This document shows positions 7,192 to 16,419 of a stretch of DNA of 39,527 bases, piece after piece (position 1 is the first letter of the stretch; the number at the start of each line of letters is the position of its first letter). Origin of the DNA: Lachnospiraceae bacterium (GTDB taxonomy: Bacteria > Bacillota > Clostridia > Lachnospirales > Lachnospiraceae); assembly GCA_016290905.1 (NCBI GenBank), contig JAEEVO010000017.1, forward strand, positions 1 to 39,527, in the 5' to 3' direction. The notes below the pieces were generated by a model that saw only the letters and a list, made by a program, of their open reading frames with translations, was not told where the DNA came from and searched no databases. The position numbers and the translations under genes are program-made.

Positions 7192-8034
7192 ATGTCAACT
7201 TATGAAGAGAGGATAGATATTTTTCAGGATACCTTGAACTGGATAAACGAGGATTACGATCTTGCCGATTCGGTAGCGGCAGCGAAAAAGAAGACAACGG
7301 TCTTTTATGAGGATGATTATCCCGATTTCGATCCCCAAAAGGTCAGGGATATGACGGTGACAGTTTCGGAAGACAGAAGCTTTCAGGCGGCAATGAGGCT
7401 GCATAAGGAAAAGCCTGACGCGAAAATTGCAGTGCTGAATTTCGCAAACGCGTTTTATCCCGGAGGCGGAGTGAAAAGCGGGGCGGGTGCCCAGGAGGAA
7501 TGCCTGTGCAGGACTTCTACGCTTTATCCGCTGTTGGACCGTATGACTCTGAGAAGGTCATTCTATCAGCATCACTTTGACCTTAATACTCCGAAGGCTT
7601 CGGATTCTCTTATATATACCGAGGGAGTTGTCATCTGCAAGACGGATACCGACAGCCCCAAAAGAATGCCGAAGGAAGACTGGGTAACGGTTGATGTCAT
7701 AACAATGGCGGCGCCGGATCTTAGGAGCAAATCAAATATCCATGTTCCTTTGGTTGCCGGAGGATCTTATATGAACAATGCCGAGCTTTTCGGTTATCAT
7801 GTAAAGAGAGCAATCCATATGCTGACCTGCGCTGCGGCAAAGAATGCCGATATCCTGGTTCTCGGAGCTTTCGGATGCGGTGCGTTTGAGAATGATCCGG
7901 AGGTTGTGGCCAATGCATATAAAATCGCCCTTCTGGAGTTCCCGCGAGTATTCGATCATATAGAATTTGCGGTATACTGTCATCCGGGCAGGGATGATAA
8001 TTACGAGGTATTTAAGGAATACCTTACCGAGTAA
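7192..8034 (+). CDS. Microbial-type poly(ADP-ribose) glycohydrolase (TIGR02452 family)
   Basis: 280 residues from ATG 7192; AAGGAGG at 7177-7183 decides this start over an in-frame upstream ATG. The PARG signature is complete: FANAFYPGGG (G91-G93), then V-K-S-G-A-G-A, then Q101-E102-E103. These acidic residues bind and cleave ADP-ribose ribosyl bonds. The macrodomain-like fold continues to the C-terminus (VLGAFGCGAFENDP is the phosphate-binding loop). It should remove ADP-ribose from proteins, nucleic acids or small molecules. It is coupled to the hydrolase upstream. A family A repeat hairpin follows at 8083. Confidence 0.88.
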   Translation: MSTYEERIDIFQDTLNWINEDYDLADSVAAAKKKTTVFYEDDYPDFDPQKVRDMTVTVSEDRSFQAAMRLHKEKPDAKIAVLNFANAFYPGGGVKSGAGAQEECLCRTSTLYPLLDRMTLRRSFYQHHFDLNTPKASDSLIYTEGVVICKTDTDSPKRMPKEDWVTVDVITMAAPDLRSKSNIHVPLVAGGSYMNNAELFGYHVKRAIHMLTCAAAKNADILVLGAFGCGAFENDPEVVANAYKIALLEFPRVFDHIEFAVYCHPGRDDNYEVFKEYLTE

Positions 8035-8082
8035 ATATTACTGCTTAAACTTCCGATATGGTTCACAAAATTTGACTTTTTC

Positions 8083-8161
8083 TGTCATCCTGAGGGCTTT
8101 GGCCCGAAGGATCTTGTAAACGGTGACGTTTTTAAGATTCTTCGCTTTGCTCAGAATGACA
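8083..8161. repeat. Dispersed repeat family A, two facing arms
   Basis: The left arm 8083-8115 (TGTCATCCTGAGGG...GAAGGATCTT) and the right arm 8134-8161 (AAGATTCTTCGC...CAGAATGACA) are inverted copies, so the transcript can fold into a long hairpin. It lies between two genes on the same strand and may end or stabilise the upstream mRNA. Confidence 0.8.
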
Positions 8162-8215
8162 TACAGGAAGTTTTAGTTTTGCTTGAAAAATTTTTTGATT
8201 GGGTAGGTAAAAGCT

Positions 8216-9394
8216 GTGAAAAAAGCATCCAAACTGATATTTATTACTATGATAACGATCGCACTGCTGAGTGCATGCGGAAAAAATGAGCAGGAGGATA
8301 AAAAAGTGGATAACAACAACGTAACAGAGGCACCTGAGGAGATGAGCCGGGAGGAAAAGGATAAATTCGCTGCCGGTATCAAGGACGGAGATGAAGATGT
8401 TACCCCAACCGATGAAGTGACTCCCGAAGCAAACCCGACGGGTGAGGTAAGCCCTGAGGCTGCTCCGACGGGAGAGGTTACTCCTGAAGCAACCCCGACG
8501 GGTGAGGTTACCCCTGAGATTACTCCGGCTGAGGATGAAAAGCCGGTCCTTAACGATGAGATTGAAGAGCGTTGTCCCGCATCCTGTGCAACTACCCGTA
8601 AAGATGTGAAATACGGAACATATACCCATGGAACCTACAACTCCACAACCTGCGGAATGGAGAGAGGATACAGCATACTTCTTCCGGCAGATTACACTAC
8701 AGATAAAAAATACCCTGTGCTTTACCTTCTGCACGGTATATTCGGAAATGAGTATTCGTTTTCACAGGATTCCTCAAATAAGATAAAGGAAATCGTAGGA
8801 AATATGGCTGCGGACGGACTGATCGAAGAGACAATAATCGTATGTCCGAATATGTACGCAGCTTCGGATCCTGCACAGCAGCCCGGTTTTGATGCGGAAT
8901 CATGCCTTCCTTACGACAATTTCATAAACGATCTGGTTAATGATCTTATGCCTTTCATAGAGAGCGAGTATTCGGTTCTTACCGGAAGGGAGAATACCTA
9001 TCTTGCAGGCTTTTCAATGGGCGGCAGAGAGACAATTTTCATAACTCTTCAGAGACCGGAGCTTTTCGGTTATGTTTGTGCGATATCGGCAGCACCCGGA
9101 ATTGTAGCCACAAAGGATAAATTCATGACTCATCCCGGCCAGCTGGCAGAAGCTGACGTGAAGTTTGCAGCAAATGCTGTCGTTCCCAATGTTTTCATAC
9201 TGTGCTGCGGTACAAAGGACTCCGTTGTAGGAACTTATCCCAAGTCATATCATGAGCTGCTTGATACGAATGGCGCGGGGCACATCTGGTATGAGATCAA
9301 GGGTGCGGATCATGACAACAATGCTATAAAGAGCGGTCTTTACAATCTGTTTAAGCAGATCGCTTATGACAAGGCAGATAAGGAATCTTTATAA
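8216..9394 (+). CDS. Lipoprotein esterase (CE1/esterase-D type)
   Basis: 392 residues from GTG 8216; the ribosome site is weak. A lipobox LLSAC places the lipidated Cys at residue 21. Residues about 60-115 are a Pro/Thr/Glu linker of 10-residue units (PEAAPTGEVT and variants). The catalytic domain follows with HG in YLLHGIFGNE, nucleophile S267 in GFSMGG, D335 and H366 in GADHDNN. This is the fold of feruloyl and acetylxylan esterases of carbohydrate-esterase family 1 and of esterase D. Surface anchoring and the nearby beta-glucosidase suggest plant-polysaccharide de-esterification; the substrate is inferred. Confidence 0.82.
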   Translation: MKKASKLIFITMITIALLSACGKNEQEDKKVDNNNVTEAPEEMSREEKDKFAAGIKDGDEDVTPTDEVTPEANPTGEVSPEAAPTGEVTPEATPTGEVTPEITPAEDEKPVLNDEIEERCPASCATTRKDVKYGTYTHGTYNSTTCGMERGYSILLPADYTTDKKYPVLYLLHGIFGNEYSFSQDSSNKIKEIVGNMAADGLIEETIIVCPNMYAASDPAQQPGFDAESCLPYDNFINDLVNDLMPFIESEYSVLTGRENTYLAGFSMGGRETIFITLQRPELFGYVCAISAAPGIVATKDKFMTHPGQLAEADVKFAANAVVPNVFILCCGTKDSVVGTYPKSYHELLDTNGAGHIWYEIKGADHDNNAIKSGLYNLFKQIAYDKADKESL

Positions 9395-9423
9395 GCAATG
9401 ATTTGCGGGAGGCTGATATTGAT

Positions 9424-9930
9424 ATGTTAAGGCTCAGACCATATAAAAGCTGTGATGCGGAGAAAATCTCGGAGTGGGTGAAGGACAGGGATGTTTTCAT
9501 GAAATGGGGAGGCTTGCTCTTTGGCGAGTTTCCGATAAACGCCGGTATCATTGATGATAAATACAGGCTGCAAAACGGAGGCTGCACGGAGTCCGACAAC
9601 TTCTATCCGTGGATAGCTTTTGATGACGAAAACGGCGTGGTCGGACATTTTATAATGAGATATATCAACGGTGATAACAGGATACTCCGTTTCGGCTGGG
9701 TTGTCGTTGACGATAAGATCCGCGGGAAAGGCTACGGAACGGAGATGCTTCGTCTCGGGCTCAAATATGCTTTTGAGATCTTAAATGCAGATGTTGTAAC
9801 CATAGGGGTATATGAAAATAACGACAGGGCACATAACTGCTACAAAAAACTTGGGTTTACCGATAAGGAGATTGTGGAGAAAGAACCATGGAACGTTATT
9901 GAAATGGAGATAAAGAAAAGTGGACTTTAA
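9424..9930 (+). CDS. GNAT-family N-acetyltransferase
   Basis: 168 residues. ATG 9424 is chosen because GGGAGG lies about 10 bases upstream; an in-frame TTG at 9403 is upstream of that site. The acetyl-CoA loop is VDDKIRGKGYGTEM (R-G-K-G-Y-G), followed by the typical VYENNDRAHNCYKKLGF. It resembles RimJ/RimL-type enzymes. The target is unknown. Its 3' end overlaps the next gene by 11 bases. Confidence 0.85.
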   Translation: MLRLRPYKSCDAEKISEWVKDRDVFMKWGGLLFGEFPINAGIIDDKYRLQNGGCTESDNFYPWIAFDDENGVVGHFIMRYINGDNRILRFGWVVVDDKIRGKGYGTEMLRLGLKYAFEILNADVVTIGVYENNDRAHNCYKKLGFTDKEIVEKEPWNVIEMEIKKSGL

Positions 9931-10576
9931 GCTTGTTATTTTTGATTTTGACGGAACACTTGCCGATACGAGAAAACTGATTGTCATCTGCAAGCAGGAG
10001 ACTATGAGTGAAATGGGGATCAGGGTATTGAGTGAGGAAGAATGCGCCTCTACTATAGGTCTTTCGGCCGCAACAGGTTTCAAGCAGTCATATCCCGATA
10101 TGTCTGAGGAGATGATCGATAAATGCGTTGCCCTGTACAGAGCCAAATTTGAAGAAAAGAAGCTGGAGATACCTCCGGAGCTGTTTCCGGGAGTTGTGGA
10201 GACACTTGAGGCTTTAATGGAAAAGGGTATAGTCTGTACCATAGCCTCCGCGCGGAATTCAAAGTCATTAAAAGGCTTTCTGTCGATAATGGGTATTGAA
10301 AAGTATTTCCCGTACTCACTGGGCGGAGACGATACCGAGCTCTTAAAGCCGCATCCCGAGCCCGTGTTAAAAACGCTTAAAGATCTGGGGATTCCGGCTG
10401 AGGACACTTTGGTAGTCGGGGATATGCCGTATGATGTGCTGATGGGGAAAAACGCGGGGACATATGCCTGCGGAGTGACTTACGGTAATTCGTCACGGGA
10501 AGAGCTTGTAAGATCGGGTGCTGATTACGTTGTTGATAATATTCAAGATATACTGAACTATTGTTTATCTTTCTGA
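9920..10576 (+). CDS. HAD hydrolase, phosphoglycolate-phosphatase-like
   Basis: 218 residues from GTG 9920, inside the end of the acetyltransferase gene, so probably translated by coupling. Motif I is FDFDGTLAD (D9, D11), then an alpha-helical cap, motif II in CTIASARNS, motif III Lys in LKPHPEP and motif IV VVGDMPYD. This is the Gph/PGP branch with a C1 cap. It could remove phosphate from phosphoglycolate or act on other small phosphate esters. Confidence 0.85.
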   Translation: MDFKLVIFDFDGTLADTRKLIVICKQETMSEMGIRVLSEEECASTIGLSAATGFKQSYPDMSEEMIDKCVALYRAKFEEKKLEIPPELFPGVVETLEALMEKGIVCTIASARNSKSLKGFLSIMGIEKYFPYSLGGDDTELLKPHPEPVLKTLKDLGIPAEDTLVVGDMPYDVLMGKNAGTYACGVTYGNSSREELVRSGADYVVDNIQDILNYCLSF

Positions 10577-10585
10577 GTGTTTATC

Positions 10586-10656
10586 TGTCTCCTGAGTGTT
10601 AGCGAAGGATCTTTATGCATAGGGTTTAAAGATTCTTCGCTTCGCTCAGAATGACA
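10586..10656. repeat. Dispersed repeat family A, two facing arms
   Basis: Left arm 10586-10613 (TGTCTCCTGAGTGTTAGCGA AGGATCTT) and right arm 10629-10656 (AAGATTCTTCGCTTCGCTCA GAATGACA) form an inverted pair like the one at 8083. It follows directly on a stop codon. Confidence 0.8.
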
Positions 10657-10680
10657 TCAACATAATGACACTACAACGGA

Positions 10681-10710
10681 TTGACTAACAGATTAATACT
10701 GAGATAAAAT
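10681..10710 (+). promoter_or_regulatory. Promoter for the GH3 gene
   Basis: TTGACT (10681-10686), 18-bp spacer, TAAAAT (10705-10710), 26 bases before the ATG at 10737. Confidence 0.6.
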
Positions 10711-10736
10711 AAGTACTGATATGAGGAGGTAGAAAA

Positions 10737-13166
10737 ATGAAACTTACGGAACTCGAAAGGAAAAATGCCGGAAGAGTAAGGGGATTGCAGGCCGAATGTA
10801 CCGTACTTTTAAAGAAAAACGGAGATTTTCCGCTTGATGGCCCATGCAGGATAGCTTTATACGGAAACGGGGCAAGAAATACCATGAGGGGCGGAACCGG
10901 ATCGGGCGAGGTTTATTCGCATTTTACCGTTTCGGTGGAGAAAGCGCTTGAAAAAGCAGGCTTTACAATTACCACGAAAAAATGGCTGGACGCTTATGAC
11001 GGTATAGTAAAGAAGAGCAGGACAGCCTTCGTGAACGAGATAAAGGAGAGGGCTAGAAAGAAGCATGTCAGCCCTGTATTTGAAGGTATGGGCGCAGTCA
11101 TGCCGGAGCCTGAATACAACATACCCTTAAGCGGTTCGGGAGATGCAGCGGTTTATGTTCTTTCAAGAATATGCGGAGAAGGTAACGACAGAGTTGCGGA
11201 GAAGGATATCATGCTTACGGATACCGAATGCCGGACCATACTTGAACTGAACAGGAAATTTGATAAGTTTATGCTTGTGCTGAATGTGGGAGGTCCCGTC
11301 GATCTTTCACCCGTTCTTGAAGTAAAAAATATTCTGCTATTGTCACAGCTCGGAGCGCTTACGGGGATAGCTTTTTCAGATATACTCCTCGGTAAGAAGA
11401 CGCCTTCCGGAAAGCTTGCGACCACATGGGTTTCGTGGCCTGAATATCCGGAGCTTTTTGAGTTCGGAGATGCCGACGATACGAGATACAGGGAGGGCAT
11501 ATATGTAGGCTACAGGTATTTTAATACAGTTGGCAGCAAGGTTTTATTCCCGTTCGGATACGGGCTTTCATACACTGATTTTTCTGTGAAGGATACCGGA
11601 GCAGAACTTAACGGCGGAAAAGTGACGGTGGGATTTGAAGTTGAGAATATCGGAAATTACTCCGGAAAAGAAGTGGTACAGCTTTACGTTTCAAAGCCTT
11701 CCGGAAAGCTTGATCAGCCTTCTGCGGTTCTTTCGGGATGGGCAAAAACCGAAAAGCTTGCGCCCAAAAGCAGCACAAAAGTTTCCGTTACCTTTGATAT
11801 GGCCGATATTGCAAGCTTTGATACGGAAAGCAGCAGCTATATACTTGAAAAGGGCGATTATGTTCTGAAATACGGGACCGACAGTGTAAAGCTTACTCCC
11901 TGCGCTATAGTCAGGATAGCTGATGAGATAGTTGTTAAAGAAGTCAGGAAAGCGTTCGGGACACCGGACTTTGAGGATTTTAAACCGGTTAAGGAACAGG
12001 ACGCAGGAAATGAAAAAACGGATATTTCCTTACCTGTACTGGTTTTGGATCCAGAGGCAATAAAAAAAGAAACCGTGGTATATGATGTTGAAACGGTGAT
12101 AGACGATAAGGTTAAGAGCCTTTCGGATGAAGAACTTGTTTATCTTAACATAGGTGCTTATTTCGGAAGCGGAGTAGGCGGGAGCATGATAGGAAATGCC
12201 GGAAGGCTTGTCGCAGGAGCTGCCGGTGAAACTACCGAAAAGCTTCGCAATAAAGGTATCCCGTCGCTTTCGATGGCTGACGGTCCTGCAGGAGTGCGCA
12301 TAAGCAAGAAATACTGGGTTGATGAAACCGGAGCTCATTCTGTCGGGAATACTATGCTTGAAGGCTTGTCGGATTTCCTTCCGAAGCCGGCGGCTTTAGT
12401 CGGGAAATTTTTAAGTTCTTCAAAACCTAAGCGGGGAGCAGAGGTTAAGACACACTATGCGACAGCAATCCCGATCGGTACGGCGCTTGCACAGAGCTGG
12501 AACCTTAAGCTGGTCGAAAAGTGCGGAGACATAGTGGGCAGCGAAATGCAGGAATTCGGTGTACATCTGTGGCTGGCTCCTGCTATGAACATCCACAGGA
12601 ATATCCGTTGCGGAAGAAATTTCGAATATTATTCCGAAGATCCTTTGATAAGCGGCAAGATGGCGGCGGCCATAACCGTGGGAGTACAGAAGCATAGCGG
12701 GTGCGGCGTTACCATAAAGCATTTCTGCGTAAACAATCAGGAGTATAACCGATGCTTTAACAACAGTCTGGTCAGCGAGAGAGCTTTAAGGGAAATATAT
12801 CTTAAGGGTTATGAAATCTGTATCAGGGAGGCACAGCCAAAGACCGTCATGTCTTCCTACAACCTGTTAAACGGCGTTCATACGAATGAACGTAAGGATC
12901 TGCTCGAAGGAGCATTAAGAAACGAATTCGGATTCAAGGGTATAGTCATGACCGACTGGCTGATCGGCTCCGTTCCGAATTGCGGGACAAAACATCCGAA
13001 GTCATGTGCATCAAGAATTGCAGCGGCAGGAGGGGAGATAGTAATGCCCGGCTGCAAGGCAGATCATGATGATATGACAGCCGCGCTTAAGACAGGCTCT
13101 TTGACAAGAAAACAGCTTGAAATAAATGCCACCAGACTTCTTAAAGTTATAAGGTCACTGACGTAA
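10737..13166 (+). CDS. Glycoside hydrolase family 3 beta-glucosidase with permuted domain order
   Basis: 809 residues, no signal peptide, so cytoplasmic. The domain order is reversed relative to usual GH3 enzymes. The C-terminal alpha/beta-sandwich type comes first (about 1-280, with GKLATTWVSW and YREGIYVGYRYFNTVG... FPFGYGLSYT). The fibronectin-like domain follows (about 285-390) and the catalytic TIM barrel comes last (about 460-809). The barrel has SMADGPAGVR, RNIRCGRNFEYYSEDP, the KHF loop and the nucleophile D740 in IVMTDW. This order is known from the beta-glucosidases of Butyrivibrio fibrisolvens and Ruminococcus albus. It probably cleaves imported cello- or other beta-gluco-oligosaccharides. 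AGGAGG precedes the ATG. Confidence 0.92.
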   Translation: MKLTELERKNAGRVRGLQAECTVLLKKNGDFPLDGPCRIALYGNGARNTMRGGTGSGEVYSHFTVSVEKALEKAGFTITTKKWLDAYDGIVKKSRTAFVNEIKERARKKHVSPVFEGMGAVMPEPEYNIPLSGSGDAAVYVLSRICGEGNDRVAEKDIMLTDTECRTILELNRKFDKFMLVLNVGGPVDLSPVLEVKNILLLSQLGALTGIAFSDILLGKKTPSGKLATTWVSWPEYPELFEFGDADDTRYREGIYVGYRYFNTVGSKVLFPFGYGLSYTDFSVKDTGAELNGGKVTVGFEVENIGNYSGKEVVQLYVSKPSGKLDQPSAVLSGWAKTEKLAPKSSTKVSVTFDMADIASFDTESSSYILEKGDYVLKYGTDSVKLTPCAIVRIADEIVVKEVRKAFGTPDFEDFKPVKEQDAGNEKTDISLPVLVLDPEAIKKETVVYDVETVIDDKVKSLSDEELVYLNIGAYFGSGVGGSMIGNAGRLVAGAAGETTEKLRNKGIPSLSMADGPAGVRISKKYWVDETGAHSVGNTMLEGLSDFLPKPAALVGKFLSSSKPKRGAEVKTHYATAIPIGTALAQSWNLKLVEKCGDIVGSEMQEFGVHLWLAPAMNIHRNIRCGRNFEYYSEDPLISGKMAAAITVGVQKHSGCGVTIKHFCVNNQEYNRCFNNSLVSERALREIYLKGYEICIREAQPKTVMSSYNLLNGVHTNERKDLLEGALRNEFGFKGIVMTDWLIGSVPNCGTKHPKSCASRIAAAGGEIVMPGCKADHDDMTAALKTGSLTRKQLEINATRLLKVIRSLT

Positions 13167-13259
13167 AATATTACATTTACTGTTGGAAAATACTGTAGTG
13201 AAATTTATGGGTTTTTGTTTAACACTGTTTACAAATAACTAAAGCGAGGCATTGATAAA

Positions 13260-14339
13260 GTGAAAAACAAGAGATTGGACAGTATAATGCATTTCCTTGT
13301 GCACAACAGCTTTTTGTTTACTGTTATCATCATGGGGTTTGTGCATGCGGTGTTACTCGTGCTTATGATATGCTCGGAAGTAACTCCTTTGTATTATTTT
13401 AATATATTAAGCGTGGTGGTATATATATTCTGTACCATACTGTGTAAGGGCGGCTTTCTTTTACCGGTTTATGTAAGCATCTTTCTGGAAGTTTCCGCAT
13501 ATGCCGTATGTTCTGTGCATTATGTCGGCTGGGACTGTGGTTCGTATCTTTTCCTGTTTTCCATTGTTCCGATAATGATATATTTCGGGAGCATTGTTTT
13601 CAAGGGTTCGAAAAGATGGGCGATCGCAGGGATTCTTACGGTCATTTTCGGAATATTTGTTTACCTGTATGTCGTATACGGTGATGCGGAACCGGTATTT
13701 AAGGTCCCCGATACAATAAGGATGATCCTGATGGTATTTACGACATTTGCCATGTTCTTTTCTGTTGTGTTTTATAATTTCGTATATATCTATTCAAGTG
13801 AGTACGAGGTTACCAATCTTACAAGAAAGAATAAAGAACTGTCTGTTGACGCGCATGTCGACGTGCTTACGGGTCTCCTGAACAGAAGAGGTTTCCTGCC
13901 GATAGTGGCAAATCTCATGAAAGAAAAAGGGGCTAATCATTTCTGTATCGCATTCAGTGATATCGATAATTTCAAACGTATAAACGATTCATTCGGACAT
14001 GACTGCGGAGATGAGGTTTTAAGGCATATATCCGGTATCATAGAGAAGGAGATGAATGGCTGCGAGGTATGCAGATGGGGCGGAGAAGAGTTTATTATCC
14101 TTATGAGGGATTATGACATGACCGTTGCAAAGCAGAAAATGGAGTACATAAGAAAGTGTGTTGAGACAATGCCTACCGTTTTCTACAATAAACATATTGC
14201 GGCAACGGTAACAATAGGTCTCGAAGAATATAAAGAGGATTATAACGAGCCTGTGGATATAATAAAGGTTGCGGACGCACGTATGTATTACGGAAAGCAG
14301 CACGGAAAGAATATACTGATCTTTAAAGATATGGAGTAG
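13260..14339 (+). CDS. Membrane diguanylate cyclase (GGDEF)
   Basis: 359 residues from GTG 13260 (GCGAGG upstream). The first 180 residues hold about six membrane helices with no recognised sensor domain. A short linker leads to the GGDEF domain (DVLTGLLNRRGF is its typical entry), with the active-site motif GGEEF at 274-278. The inhibitory RxxD site five residues before it is absent (CEVCRW instead). It should make cyclic di-GMP at the membrane. The next gene starts 34 bases downstream on the same strand, suggesting an operon. Confidence 0.88.
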   Translation: MKNKRLDSIMHFLVHNSFLFTVIIMGFVHAVLLVLMICSEVTPLYYFNILSVVVYIFCTILCKGGFLLPVYVSIFLEVSAYAVCSVHYVGWDCGSYLFLFSIVPIMIYFGSIVFKGSKRWAIAGILTVIFGIFVYLYVVYGDAEPVFKVPDTIRMILMVFTTFAMFFSVVFYNFVYIYSSEYEVTNLTRKNKELSVDAHVDVLTGLLNRRGFLPIVANLMKEKGANHFCIAFSDIDNFKRINDSFGHDCGDEVLRHISGIIEKEMNGCEVCRWGGEEFIILMRDYDMTVAKQKMEYIRKCVETMPTVFYNKHIAATVTIGLEEYKEDYNEPVDIIKVADARMYYGKQHGKNILIFKDME

Positions 14340-14373
14340 GTACAAAGGACAGAAGACGGGAGAGGTAAGGATT

Positions 14374-16374
14374 ATGAGGCAGAGTTTTACAACATGGCTG
14401 GACAGTCTTTCTTTGTTTTATTGTGAAAGACCGGCGATCACATGCGGGACTACCATGATTTATGAGGATCTGTTTGATGCTTCAAGGCGATGCGCAATGA
14501 TACTCAATCAGGTCGGGGTGCAAAAGGGAGATAAGGTTGAGCTTTGGGCAGCCAACGGAATGGACTGGGTGATCAGTTTCTTCGGGATAGTTATGTCCGG
14601 CGGCGTTGCCGTTTTGATGAATTACGGGATCGGTGCCGAGGAGATAACGAGACAGACCAAGAAGGTTCAGGCCGGATGGGCTATCATTGGGGCAAACAAG
14701 GTTTCCGTTTCGGATAAGTCCGCCGCTGTAAAGGCAGTTGAAAAAGGCGGAGTATTAAGAGAACATGTGATAAATATCGAGAATCTGTGGAGAGCTGCGA
14801 CGGACCTGAGCCAGCCGTTTGATAAAGATGCATTCCGGGATATGACTCTGGGTGACGGAGATGACACCGCAGCAGAGAGTGCAAGCGTCATATTGTTTAC
14901 TTCGGATGCAGCGTCAAAACAGAAGCCGGTACAGCTGTCGACTTCGGCGATACTCAGCAATGTGGATGCCATTTCGACGCTTTTGGCAAGGGATATGACC
15001 GATTCACTGTGCGACGCACTTCCTCTGTTTGACAGCTTCGGTCTTATGATGATGCTTACATGGCTCAGCAAGGGTTATGAGGTTTATATTCTTCCGAATC
15101 CCAAAGCCGAGCAGGTTATGGAAACCATATATTTGAGAAGCATCGCGGGCATTGCTTCAATGGGTGGTTTATACAGTGAACTTGTAAGACTCGGGGATTT
15201 TGAAGATAAGATAGGCGGACTTCTGACCACATGTATAGTTGCGGACGGTTTTACGACGCCTACCGAAATGATGCGTTTTGAGCATTCCTTAAGATACGGT
15301 AAGTTCCTTATCGGATACGGACAGGCCGAAAGTACTGCGCTTGTTTCAATTAATACGGGAAGCGATCCGCTTGAAGTACGTGCTTCTTCAGTAGGGCATA
15401 TACTTCCCGGTACGGAAGTAAAGATCTGGCGTGAGGATACCGGTTTCCTTAAGGACGGGGAAATCGGAGAAATCATCATCAAGGGTCCCGGTATGATGCT
15501 CGGATACTGTGCGGTGCCGAGAACGGAACAGCCCTTTGATACTGACGGATGGCTTCATACGGGAGATCTGGGACGTATAAATGAGTACGGACTGCTTGAG
15601 CTAAAAGGAAGCATTAATGATATTATCATACGCAGCGGCGAGAAGATTTCTCCGATGGAAATAGAAAACGTTCTGACGGAAAATCCCGCAGTACGCGAAG
15701 CCAAGGTTTTCGGGGCACCGCATCCTATCTGGGGAGAGAGCGTAGAGGCCTGTGTCGTTCCGGAGAACGATGATTTCGATATAATGGCAATGCTCGAATA
15801 TGCATGGAAAAAGCTTCCGTCATCGAAGATCCCGTCACATATGTTTTCATATACGGAGTTTCCGAAGATCGATAACGGAAGGATCGATCAGACTACCCTT
15901 AAGGCCGACATGCTGGAAAAGCTTCGCGCTTTATCCATTTCAAGTGCTTTAAGCAAGGGCATAAGTATAATGAACGTTACGGTCGGGAACAGAGTGTTCA
16001 CCATTTCGTCAGTCTGCGGCATGGTCCAGGATTTAGCGGAGCAGCTGTGCTTTAAACGTAAGCAGGTTAACCGTATCCGTCTGGCCGTAGAGGAAATGCT
16101 GACCGAGAGGATAACTAACGCCTATGACGGGGACGGCAGTATAACCATGGAAGTCATTCTTATGCCCCAGTGGTTCAGGATACGCTTTGTCGATTCCGGA
16201 AAAATCTACCGTCTGGATGACAGGGATGCTTCAATAAGCGCAAAGATCATACTGGCAAATGTTGATGCATACAGTTCCGTTATTGATGAAAATGATAAGA
16301 CGGGTTATAATCTCGACTGGCAGTATTCGGACAAATTCGATATCCAGGGCTTCCTTAAGGAACAGGGTTTCTAA
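14374..16374 (+). CDS. AMP-dependent ligase-like protein fused to an RsbW-like HATPase domain
   Basis: 666 residues; GGGAGAGGTAAGG precedes the ATG. Residues 1-515 have the acyl/aryl-CoA-ligase (ANL) fold: HTGD at 395-398 and GEKISPMEIE are present. Key sites differ: the phosphate loop is FTSDAASKQKP (175-185) instead of TSGTTGxPK, the usual YGxTE is GYGQAES, and the catalytic A10 Lys is Arg (NGR, R503). Residues about 530-640 look like an anti-sigma-factor kinase domain (IRLAVEEMLTERITNAY and IRFVDSGKIY), but the N-box Asn is Glu (E578). It may be a low-activity enzyme or a ligand-binding regulator. It sits directly behind the diguanylate cyclase. Confidence 0.75.
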   Translation: MRQSFTTWLDSLSLFYCERPAITCGTTMIYEDLFDASRRCAMILNQVGVQKGDKVELWAANGMDWVISFFGIVMSGGVAVLMNYGIGAEEITRQTKKVQAGWAIIGANKVSVSDKSAAVKAVEKGGVLREHVINIENLWRAATDLSQPFDKDAFRDMTLGDGDDTAAESASVILFTSDAASKQKPVQLSTSAILSNVDAISTLLARDMTDSLCDALPLFDSFGLMMMLTWLSKGYEVYILPNPKAEQVMETIYLRSIAGIASMGGLYSELVRLGDFEDKIGGLLTTCIVADGFTTPTEMMRFEHSLRYGKFLIGYGQAESTALVSINTGSDPLEVRASSVGHILPGTEVKIWREDTGFLKDGEIGEIIIKGPGMMLGYCAVPRTEQPFDTDGWLHTGDLGRINEYGLLELKGSINDIIIRSGEKISPMEIENVLTENPAVREAKVFGAPHPIWGESVEACVVPENDDFDIMAMLEYAWKKLPSSKIPSHMFSYTEFPKIDNGRIDQTTLKADMLEKLRALSISSALSKGISIMNVTVGNRVFTISSVCGMVQDLAEQLCFKRKQVNRIRLAVEEMLTERITNAYDGDGSITMEVILMPQWFRIRFVDSGKIYRLDDRDASISAKIILANVDAYSSVIDENDKTGYNLDWQYSDKFDIQGFLKEQGF

Positions 16375-16419
16375 ATAAAAACTAAAGATATCATTTATTT
16401 GAATGACACTGTTTTAATC

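Noticed and set aside
9403-9423. Earlier TTG start for the acetyltransferase
   Set aside because: It lies upstream of and partly within the GGGAGG ribosome site that serves the ATG at 9424.
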